From Ichthyophonus hoferi (lineage: Eukaryota; Opisthokonta; Ichthyosporea; Ichthyophonida; Ichthyophonidae): 16,831 nt of DNA. This document shows, piece by piece, positions 10,701 through 16,831 of this stretch (positions are counted from its first letter, which is position 1; each line of letters begins with the position of its first letter). The position numbers and the translations under genes were made by a program. The notes beneath the pieces are model-generated. The model was given only the letters and a program-made list of their open reading frames with translations, did not search any database and had not been told where the DNA came from. The stretch lies in contig NAOQ01000615.1 in NCBI GenBank assembly GCA_002751075.1, positions 1 through 16,831 of the forward strand. Reading direction: 5' to 3'.

Positions 10701-13700
10701 GTATTAACACCCTCCCCAACTGTAAGGTAGGCCTTTGTTTGCTCTGTTTTTATATATTGATTTTTAATGTTAAAATTGTGTGATATTGCTTGTCAGGTGG
10801 GGATTTGATTGATGCTTTTTTATTGTTAAAAATTTTAAATTAAATTTTAATTTCTACTAATTAGTACGTCGACCAAAATCTCGGTCCTTCTACTAATACA
10901 AGATCCGGTACTACCCAACAAGGTGAGTGATATATGTCCAATTACTATCATGTATTGGGAAATGTGGTTATTACCTTACTATATATATATGTGTGTGTGT
11001 TATATTACGAAATCCTCCTTGACCAATACATATATAATATTATAATTATAATTTTTATTAAACAATGCTCGAATCAAATGAATGCAAAATTACTATTAAA
11101 AATTTACACTATTACCTAATAAAATAAACAATAAGCACAACAGTGTTTTTTTAAAAAAATGAACACTCGTTGACCAATCTCCTTCCTCCTTTATATATAT
11201 GTTAACACCACGCGCTGGGCCTGCAATTATTCTTTCAATACACTACTTTACCTTATATTAACCAATACATAAGCAACATTATCATTTTAAAAAAATGAAC
11301 TTACATGCTAACCAATCCCTACCCCCTTTTTATATAGACGCTATCCGCTGGGCCTATCATGGAGAGGGTGATACATCAAGGTTGACAGAGCTGTTGCAGG
11401 CACAGACCTCATTGTATTTCCAAGTAATTCCTACCTCTAACAGAATGGCCAGTGCTAACATGTTGAGAGACAGTACTGCTGATATTACTAGCTTGGATAC
11501 CATTACTGCTGTGGCAAGGTGAGTGGTGCTGTGGTTGCTATGGTTATGGTTGATTTTAGAGCTGTTGTTTTAAAAATGTTTATAAGCATATAGTATTATA
11601 TTTTTTATTCATATTCCTCTCATCATCTATTTACATTCGCATACGTTCTTAACCATGTCTAAATCAATCATTGCTAACCATTTATACCCGAATTAGGTTG
11701 TCCTCCTTAAACTTGCTGGTTGCCGAGGTGCACAGCAGTGGATTGGATTACCATAACTGTGTGACATTGGTTAGAAAGGAATCTAAGTATCGCTCTATTA
11801 GAGATTTGAAGGGTATGTATTTTGTATTTATATTTGCGTGAGTTGATTTTAAATTTTATATTAATTTATTACTTTATTACATATTGTTTTCTAATATTAT
11901 AGATTGAATAGCATCAATGATCTTAAGGATATATGATAATTATATATATCAATTAAATTATATTGGCATTATTTGAGTAGATGGATTAAAAATTGTCTTT
12001 TAAAAAATATAGGTTAAATTATGAAGAAAGCAATTATTTTAGCCAGCTTAAAAAATTTAAAATTTAAATTTAAATGTTACTGGCCACATTATACAGCAAC
12101 CAATTAATCAAATAACTAACCCCAATTATCACCATAATAGGAAAGAAAGCTTGCTTTACCAAGTTTGCCAAGGACACCTCTATGGACGTTCCAGTTGGTT
12201 ACTATGTGAAGCATGGGCTAATGAAACCTTATTCAACCCTTAAAGAGACTGTTTCCTCGTTTTTTAGCTCTGGTGTTTGTGCTATTCCCGATTTGTGCGG
12301 TGCATGCAAGGTGCGTGAAATGCTTCCTTCTCTCCCTCTCCCTCTTTCTCTCTCTTCCTTCTCTATTACTATCCTCTGGTAGCTAACAGTGAGTAGTGTA
12401 ATCTAGTGTAATGTATTATACATATACATAGGTTGATAGTAAGTAACCTTGCTGTTTTTGGAACATCTCACAACTTCAATAGTTTTACCTTATTTTAAAA
12501 TTTATATTTGCAATTAATAATAGGTGCAATGCCACCTTCATAGGAATTATCAATCAGAATCCAGTGAACATAAGTAGTTTTAACTGAATTGTAATGTAGT
12601 GTAGCAAACCATAACATTATCATACTGCACTCTACTCTCTACTAAACTCTATTGCTCCCTGTTACTCTATAGGACTCCGTGAAAGACGGATCATGCACAA
12701 AGGAAGACCCATATGCTGGTTATGAAGGCGCCCTGCGTTGTCTCTCTGAGGGTGCTGGGGATGTGGCTTTTGTTAAGGCTGATACGTAAGTGTTCTATAG
12801 TATTGCGTATACTATACCTCTCATGCCAATTATTAATTGCAATATATCCTTTTAGTTATATCACTATAGCAACTAGATAACGACCAGTGGCAATTAAATT
12901 AATTACAATTATTCATTCTGGCTATATCACCGTAGCAACCAGGTAAAAAGCCGTCCTAACCTCTCCCTCTCCCTCTCCCTCTAGTTACAAGCAATACTGT
13001 GGGGCAGGAGTCAGCCCGAGACCCGCATGGTGCCTAGCTCCAGAGTCTATTGATGTCTTGGATATTACTGGCTTTATTCCAGCTCACCCTATAGTGGTCA
13101 GGCCTGGCGCTATGTCTCCCGCTGTGTTGAGCCACTTGAAGGTATTTTTTAAATTTTGAAATTAATTTAAAGTTTCTTCAATTTGCTATTATTATATCGT
13201 TATTACCCCAGTTGAAGGTGTGTTTTAAATTTATTTTCCATTTTCCTTTGGTGTATCATTTGATTAGATTATGTACAGTTTTATACTCTACTAAACCATA
13301 TGTACAAGCTATAAAAACCTCTCTCAATACATGCCACCACACTGACCTCCCTTTCCCTCTCTTTATCCTTCTCTCCCCTCCTCTAGAATGGCCTTATTGC
13401 GACCTCTCCCCAGACCCAAACTGGAGCAGATCTGCTCCCTTTAATCAAGAAGGATATTGAGGGCTTCCAGGATGTAGGGACCTCCCTACAGGCCTATGAA
13501 CAGAAATACATGTCAGCCGTAGAATGTCTTCCTGGGGTTCAAGTGAGGGAGGGACTTACTAACCTGCCTGCATGCGTGGTAAGTGTGCGCGTGAAAAAGA
13601 AAAAGAAAAAGTGTAAATATACATGTTTTTTTCTGGTTTCTTTGCTTATTTATTTAAATTTAATTTTGCTTGAATTGATTGCTGATATAGAACGATGCTA

Positions 13701-13964
13701 ATCTTATACTATAATTATTCCTTTCAGATTGAGCCCCTGCTGGCTAGTGGTGAGGGTATTGTACAATATGGTTCCAATGACAAGAAAGCACGTGGCATTG
13801 CCATTGCTGCCCTTGTACTAGTATGCTTCGGCATTGTATTTTACCCCATCCTCGCTTTCTACGTTGGCCGTCGTTATATTATGAGATGGATTGCCAGTGC
13901 TCAAACTATGCCTATGAGACAGGTGGACATGCCCACCTCTCCTAAAATGAATGGCCTCCATTAA
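7698..13964 (+). CDS. Two-lobed, membrane-anchored transferrin-family protein (melanotransferrin-like), 15 coding exons, 743 residues
   Basis: Exons are 7698-7788, 8249-8429, 8825-8940, 9483-9652, 9904-10004, 10267-10420, 10532-10726, 10865-10922, 11338-11518, 11697-11812, 12141-12310, 12673-12785, 12985-13141, 13387-13578 and 13728-13964. All 14 introns are GT-AG and the joined frame is 2232 nt, open throughout. The start has the strong context ACCATGG, followed by a hydrophobic signal segment. Each lobe carries transferrin hallmarks: IRWA at the lobe start, LDT with the ligand Asp (84, 409), GKKACFT (130-136, 455-461), [10 protein letters not shown] (199-208, 528-537) followed by GDVAFVK, and PSH or PAH with the ligand His (253, 583). 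The length is close to the roughly 700-740 residues of bilobal transferrins. In this family each lobe binds Fe(III) with a synergistic anion; here the protein should sit on the cell surface facing outward. Iron uptake is the likely role, but iron binding is inferred and some anion-site residues differ. The gene converges with the UCHL5-like gene. Confidence 0.93.
7789..8248 (+). other. Intron 1 (460 bp) with an internal duplication
   Basis: The intron runs from GTATGT to TTTCCTAG. Two related segments at about 8061-8120 and 8179-8230 share AATTAGTTT, a TACC block, CCAAAC and AACTAA in order, with a period near 117 bp. They are diverged and non-coding. Confidence 0.6.
8249..10726 (+). other. 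Exons 2-7: transferrin lobe 1 (residues 31-336)
   Basis: Candidate iron ligands are Asp84 (LDT), Tyr109 (LPYHKAT), Tyr199 (SHYEGALRC) and His253 (VPSHSVVV). Thr136 of CFTGFGAS matches the anion-binding Thr, but the position of the anion-binding Arg is Ala140. Cys134 and Cys205 match the conserved lobe disulfide, and a Cys175/Cys181/Cys184 cluster follows as in the family. The usual first Cys after RW is Ala36, and its family partner Cys is also absent. One N-glycosylation sequon, Asn284-Gly-Thr, is present. Exon phases from the preceding intron onward are 1, 2, 1, 0, 2, 0, with exon 7 ending in phase 0. Confidence 0.88.
8941..9482 (+). other. Intron 3 (542 bp, the longest) with diverged direct repeats
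   Basis: Two roughly 62-66-bp segments at 9002-9063 and 9356-9421 both start TTTAAACAAAT and share ATTA..ATAAT and TTTTAGAAA blocks. Shorter CAAATACTA/TTAAAATTT-type copies sit near 9137, 9212 and 9324. The intron looks as though it grew by repeated local duplication. Confidence 0.6.
10865..10922 (+). other. Exon 8: interlobe linker
   Basis: This 58-nt exon encodes residues 337-355, a polar Asn/Gly/Ser/Thr/Gln-rich stretch following NCK, that joins the two lobes. It has no counterpart after lobe 2, where the final exon supplies the membrane anchor instead. Confidence 0.85.
10923..11337 (+). other. Intron 8 (415 bp) containing a decayed duplicate of its own 3' end
   Basis: About 135 bp before the real acceptor, 11151-11224 repeats the pattern TTAAAAAAATGAAC, a CCAATC..CC pyrimidine stretch, TATATAT, and then GCGCTGGGCCTGC. 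The last part matches the real start of exon 9 (ATCCGCTGGGCCTAT). The acceptor AG is not kept in the upstream copy. The duplication therefore included the acceptor region and about 20 coding bases of exon 9. Confidence 0.75.
11813..12140 (+). other. Intron 10 (328 bp)
   Basis: The intron runs from GTATGT to ACCATAATAG. It is AT-rich with AAAATTTAAA-type palindromic runs near 12045-12075. I see no gene or clear repeat unit in it. Confidence 0.6.
12311..12672 (+). other. Intron 11 (362 bp)
   Basis: The intron starts GTGCGT and soon enters a long CT-rich tract (about 12326-12364), an unusual place for pyrimidines because it lies next to the donor rather than the acceptor. The acceptor is CTCTATAG. 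No gene is seen. Confidence 0.6.
12786..12984 (+). other. Intron 12 (199 bp) with a short direct repeat and a CT-rich acceptor
   Basis: Segments at about 12855-12885 and 12919-12951 share TATATCAC.GTAGCAAC.AG, about 64 bp apart. The acceptor follows a (CTCTCC)n-like run that ends CCCTCTAG. Confidence 0.6.
13728..13964 (+). other. Exon 15: transmembrane anchor and cytoplasmic tail
   Basis: This exon encodes residues 666-743. A polar stalk with KKAR is followed by a hydrophobic span of about 23 residues (689-711), then the stop-transfer Gly-Arg-Arg and a tail of about 32 residues ending in Leu-His. A GPI signal would end in the hydrophobic segment, so a type I transmembrane protein is the better reading and differs from GPI-linked mammalian melanotransferrin. 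The tail has no tyrosine sorting signal of the YxxPhi type that I can see. The stop TAA is at 13962-13964. Confidence 0.85.
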
Positions 13965-14229
13965 TGGCTTAATTACTTTTAATTCAAGTTAATTATTTTT
14001 AAATACAGTTTGCCTGTAAAAGTTGATATAATATGAATACAACGATGAACTAGCTGTATGCTAATTAGATATAATCAATTATGGTGTATATATGTTATAG
14101 TGCTCCTATATTGGAGGTTGGTTGTATATTAGTTAGTCCATATTTAAATTACACCGAGTCGATACTGGCTCTTGATTGAACGCTCTTGCAGAGTACAAGA
14201 CCAATCATAATAGCAGATCTCGTTTACTT

Positions 14230-14235
14230 AATAAA
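14230..14235 (+). terminator. Candidate poly(A) signal for the transferrin gene
   Basis: This is an AATAAA hexamer 266 bases after the stop codon. A second AATAAA lies at 14351-14356. In such AT-rich DNA the hexamer arises often by chance, so either or neither may be used. Confidence 0.35.
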
Positions 14236-14350
14236 AATGAAAATAACTAATAAGTTTAATTTCTGCTTTAAAAATTTATGTCTATATGTATCGTACAACA
14301 TTTTTTCTTTTTATATACTAGCCTAACAGATTTTTTTTTCTTATTGAAAG

Positions 14351-14356
14351 AATAAA
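14351..14356 (+). terminator. Second candidate poly(A) signal
   Basis: This AATAAA lies 387 bases past the transferrin stop codon, after a T-rich stretch. It is an alternative to the hexamer at 14230. Confidence 0.3.
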
Positions 14357-14670
14357 ATATCTTGTAATAGGGTTAATTAGGGCATTCAAATTCTTATATA
14401 TATATTGGGTTATATGTTTATGTGTTTTTATATGCCAGCGGATCTGGTTGACTTATTTAAAATTGACAATATTTTTTAATAGGTTTAGTTGGTAGTAATA
14501 ACGTTCAACTTTTTATATGCAATTATTTAAATATATAATTAAATTATACGTGTTTTTGTATTGGTTACGGTTTCTAAGGGATGATAAAATTGTTTTTAAA
14601 TATTTTTAATCTAACAATCATGAAAATTTAAAATTTTAATAATCTTTGCAGTTTCTTGTTGTTTCCAGCC

Positions 14671-14798
14671 TGTGTAGTTATCTCACTGTATTGTGGTTAT
14701 TATCTTACTGTGCTTTATTTATCATCTTTCTGTATTATAGGTATTATCTCACACTAATGTAGTTATGATCTCGCTGGGTTGTATTTACTATCTCAGTC
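14671..14798 (+). repeat. 22-bp tandem repeat, six diverged units
   Basis: After a shortened first unit of 18 bp, five units of exactly 22 bp follow, starting at 14689, 14711, 14733, 14755 and 14777. The units follow a pattern close to TATTGTRGTTATTATCTYACTG, and the ATCT core is the best kept. Spacing is constant although the sequence has diverged. A 22-bp unit is not a multiple of three, so it is not a coding repeat. Confidence 0.8.
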
Positions 14799-15306
14799 AT
14801 TACAAATGGCCGCTAAGTTTGTAAGCAGAGAATTAAACAAAGGCAGAAGTATTTTATTCAGTATAACTGCGGTAAAATAACCGGAAGATTCTATCACAGA
14901 CTGAGCCTTTTGTAATTTCTAAATACAGTATACTCTGTATAGCCTCCTTGATAATCTCATTGTTAATTATTTAATTAAGAAAAGGCTGGTAAGTGCACTG
15001 TATTGATTAATCAATTAAGACTATGGCTTTTTTCATACATGTTGTATGGAAAATTTTAATAGTCCAATAAATAGTGTTAATATTTATGTTTAAATTTCAA
15101 CATCTCTAACAACTCAATCACTGCCTATTATTTATGTCTTCAATGCCTAAGCTAGGTTATTTCAATTAGTATAGTAATTAAAATTCCATAGATTAGTTAA
15201 GTACATTTTAGAGATGATTACTATAATACCTATATTATATATCACAAATAGGATAATTGACCTATCTACTTTAATTAATTAATTATTCGAACTAACCTGA
15301 TCTATT

Positions 15307-15450
15307 CAGTATATACCATATATGGACTAATTAAAAGTTAATTAATATAATTGTTTAATATTAGAACCATTCTGTAGTCGGCGAAACTTTACACTTATAA
15401 AATATAGTGTACCAAATATGGGCTAATTAAAAACTTAATTTAATTAATTC
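15307..15450 (+). repeat. Two-unit AT-rich direct repeat, period about 97 bp
   Basis: ACCATATATGGACTAATTAAAAG near 15315 recurs as ACCAAATATGGGCTAATTAAAAA near 15412, each followed by a TTAATT-rich run. The copies are diverged and non-coding. Confidence 0.5.
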
Positions 15451-15801
15451 CATATGAATATGACTGTCTTAACCCATGATATATAGATTTCTATTGGACA
15501 CATTACAACTATCAGTTTTATATTATTGCTGTTGCTCTGTTTTAAACGCATCAAAATTTTAAATTCTATTTTTTATTAGTTACGAACACGTGATAAACTT
15601 AATTTAATATTTTATTGCACCAATCACACTTCATATATATATATCAATATATCTGCACTCTATACCCTATAATATTACCATATAAACAGTTGGTTCAGCC
15701 AATCATAACAATAGATATCATAGATATATCTTCTAACTTCACTTGATCTTTAAATTTAAAAAATTTAAAAACATTCGTGCACTTGTAATAAAACAATCTG
15801 A

Positions 15802-16022
15802 TCAGCTTAGATTATAACTTGGTTATGATGATATATATCCTTTATATACTACAACATGGCTGTATCATTCTTATTAAAAACTAAAAACTGTCTTAATATC
15901 TTTTTCCCACTGAGGTTATATGTACGTCACACAATAGACGTCATAGATGTCTTCCAAATTCTCACGATTTAAGATTTTTAATTTTCTAAAAAACATCAAT
16001 ATATTTTAGTGTATCAACAAAA
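15802..16022 (-). repeat. Third, most decayed copy of the UCHL5-like 3' end
   Basis: This segment repeats the unit at 16023-16245: both begin CAGCTTA, both carry ACAACATGGCTGTA (near 15851 and 16072), and both then show the reverse complement of the terminal coding segment. Here that part (about 15902-15960) has gaps and no open frame, so it is a relic. Confidence 0.6.
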
Positions 16023-16245
16023 CCAGCTTATAATATGATATGATAGTATCTCCTATACAATGTAGCACAACATGGCTGTATGCATCCATATTATATATAT
16101 ATATATAATTCAAACTATTTTGATCCCCTTTCTCTACTGACGTGATAACTACGTCATAGGCCTGGCTAGCAACAGCAGTTACGAAAGCCTTATGGTATGA
16201 CATTATCATTATTATTAAAAAATTAAAATTCAAAATTTTAAATTT
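16023..16245 (-). repeat. Second copy of the UCHL5-like terminal coding segment
   Basis: Within this unit, 16124-16193 on the minus strand encodes KAFVTAVASQAYDVV followed by ITSVEKGD. It aligns without gaps to the end of the real gene, KAFLMAIAKQGCDALM then TSVGKRD, over 23 codons with 12 identical residues and about 70% nucleotide identity. The frame continues past the point where the first copy stops. No intron border is evident that would join it to the gene, so it may be a relic or an alternative end. Confidence 0.65.
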
Positions 16246-16255
16246 TAAACCGTTT

Positions 16256-16588
16256 TTAATCCCTTTTTCCAACTGATGTCATAAGTGCATCACAACCCTG
16301 CTTAGCAATCGCCATTAAAAAAGCTTTTAAAAATGGATCGTAATTATGATTGGCTCTCTCATTATCTAACTCTTCCAATCGTTGCGTTTCTGCCTTCTTG
16401 TGATAGTCATCCAATTCCTGCCTTAATTTGACTATTTTTTGTGCATTTTTATTGGTCCCCAGCCCTTCCATTTCAACCAATAAGCGCTCGAGCTTATTAA
16501 TTTGAGTGTAATTAACATGCGCAGGACTCTCAGTAATTGCCATCATCTGAAATTCTATTGCCCCAGTCTCTGCCATACGCTTTTTAGC
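16256..16588 (-). CDS. UCHL5/UCH37-like ubiquitin C-terminal hydrolase, last coding exon (partial gene)
   Basis: The exon follows a good acceptor (CCTCTCTTTCTATAG, minus strand) and is open in phase 0 for 110 codons to TAA at 16258-16256. It begins AKKRM, and IEFQMMAI follows; this matches the segment just after the catalytic domain in human UCHL5 (EKR... then IRFNLMAI). A charged coiled-coil region follows, then NERANHNYDPFLKAF, which matches the HNYxPF hallmark of the C-terminal ULD of UCHL5 and BAP1. These are cysteine deubiquitinases; in UCHL5 the ULD binds the proteasome subunit RPN13 or the INO80 subunit NFRKB. The catalytic domain lies off the right edge. The product ends at GKRD and lacks the long Lys-rich tail of human UCHL5. 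BAP1 is the main alternative, but the short spacing between the IEFQMMAI segment and the ULD favours UCHL5. An internal ATG at 16576 exists but is probably not the start. Confidence 0.85.
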   Translation of the reverse strand, partial: AKKRMAETGAIEFQMMAITESPAHVNYTQINKLERLLVEMEGLGTNKNAQKIVKLRQELDDYHKKAETQRLEELDNERANHNYDPFLKAFLMAIAKQGCDALMTSVGKRD

Positions 16589-16831
16589 CTATAGAAAGAG
16601 AGGATTTTAATAGTAAATCGTTAGTGAATAATTAGTGGTTGATCACTCATTGGTTTGCAGGTAAAATGCAAAATTAGCTTAATTAATTACAATATATGCC
16701 AATTATGTACAATATAGGACGGATAGTATATAATATATAGTATATAACATGTATACATACAGACAACCCTATATACCCTATATACCCTATATATCTTATA
16801 TACCCTATATATCTTATATATCTTATATACC
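16589..16831 (-). other. Partial intron of the UCHL5-like gene
   Basis: The sequence upstream of the acceptor at 16589-16590 (minus strand) is AT-rich and non-coding and runs to the window edge. It contains the 9-bp minisatellite at 16767-16831. The donor and the catalytic exons are not in the window. Confidence 0.6.
16767..16831 (+). repeat. 9-bp minisatellite at the right edge
   Basis: Seven exact 9-bp units run to the edge, each either CCCTATATA or TCTTATATA, in the order C, C, C, T, C, T, T, followed by CC. The two unit types differ at two positions. The array probably continues outside the window. Confidence 0.9.

Larger units (their letters stand above)
11338..13578 (+). other. Exons 9-14: transferrin lobe 2 (residues 356-665)
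   Basis: This lobe starts DAIRWAY, echoing DPIRWAY of lobe 1. Candidate ligands are Asp409 (LDT), Tyr434 (LDYHNC), Tyr528 (GYEGALRC) and His583 (IPAHPIVV). Thr461 is kept at the anion site, and the anion-binding Arg position is Lys465. Cys459 and Cys534 match the conserved disulfide. Exon lengths are 181, 116, 170, 113, 157 and 192 nt, against 181, 116, 170, 101, 154 and 195 in lobe 1, with the same phases throughout. Both lobes lack the usual Cys after RW. The introns in this part end in strong pyrimidine tracts, notably before exons 13 and 14. Confidence 0.88.
13965..16255. other. Convergent intergenic region
   Basis: I see no gene of its own here. The left part should be the transferrin 3' untranslated region. 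The right part contains decayed copies of the end of the minus-strand UCHL5-like gene. Between them are AT-rich sequence, a 22-bp tandem repeat and a short duplicated AT-rich segment. Confidence 0.55.

Noticed and set aside
13212-13460. Plus-strand frame over intron 13 and the start of exon 14
   Set aside because: It reads through the acceptor in a different frame from the exon. The spliced frame beginning NGLIATS is the one that matches lobe 1.
13695-13727. Possible upstream start for the last transferrin exon
   Set aside because: An ATG at 13695 is in frame, but it lies in the intron before a good CTTTCAG acceptor, and the joined exon frame is continuous without it.
7698-14360. Iron-responsive element (CAGTGN hairpin) controlling the transferrin gene
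   Set aside because: I checked several CAGTG strings in and around the gene; the flanking bases do not pair into the required stem. The scan was by eye and not exhaustive.
16006-16272. Independent 88-codon gene on the minus strand
   Set aside because: Only its middle part resembles anything, and that is a duplicate of the end of the UCHL5-like frame. The rest is AT-rich intergenic sequence.
16767-16831. Telomere-like repeat at the right edge
   Set aside because: The 9-bp unit CCCTATATA differs from known animal telomere repeats and lies inside an intron, so it is a minisatellite.
1-16831. CRISPR array, bacterial operon or riboswitch
   Set aside because: The window is eukaryotic, with spliced genes and no equally spaced identical repeats with unique spacers.

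Overview
The window is AT-rich eukaryotic DNA. It has spliced genes with GT-AG introns, long AT-rich gene-free stretches, foldback and tandem repeats, and a tRNA-initiator-Met-like fragment. The two recognisable proteins, a two-lobed membrane-anchored transferrin and a UCHL5/UCH37-type deubiquitinase, together with introns of about 110-540 bp, fit an animal, possibly an early-branching one such as a sponge. The lineage is an inference and cannot be fixed from this window.

Layout. Bases 1-7697 hold no gene I can support. They contain a 571-bp element with 136-bp inverted repeats (484-1054) joined directly to the 5' half of an initiator-tRNA-like sequence, plus several small repeats: a 52-bp tandem repeat, an 81-bp foldback and two pairs of diverged dispersed repeats. 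Bases 7698-13964 (+) encode a complete 15-exon gene for a 743-residue transferrin-family protein, with a signal peptide, an N lobe, a short linker exon, a C lobe, and a final exon carrying a transmembrane helix and a cytoplasmic tail. Bases 13965-16255 are mostly AT-rich sequence with candidate poly(A) signals, a six-unit 22-bp tandem repeat and decayed copies of the neighbouring gene's 3' end. Bases 16256-16588 (-) are the last coding exon of a UCHL5/UCH37-like ubiquitin C-terminal hydrolase. The rest of that gene lies off the right edge. The two genes are convergent.

The most informative observation is the symmetry of the transferrin gene. The first three exons of each lobe have identical lengths (181, 116 and 170 nt), all six intron phases match, and the other three exon pairs differ by 3-12 nt. 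This is what an intragenic duplication of an intron-containing one-lobe gene would leave. The intron before lobe 2 also holds a decayed second copy of its own 3' end plus the start of the lobe-2 exon. Each lobe keeps the iron-ligand Asp, the second Tyr and the His, but the anion-binding Arg is Ala in lobe 1 and Lys in lobe 2, and the first Tyr appears one residue early, followed by His. At the right end, the last coding segment of the UCHL5-like gene is repeated twice more downstream in progressively decayed form; the nearer copy stays in frame over 23 codons.

No functional link between the two genes is visible. They simply converge.
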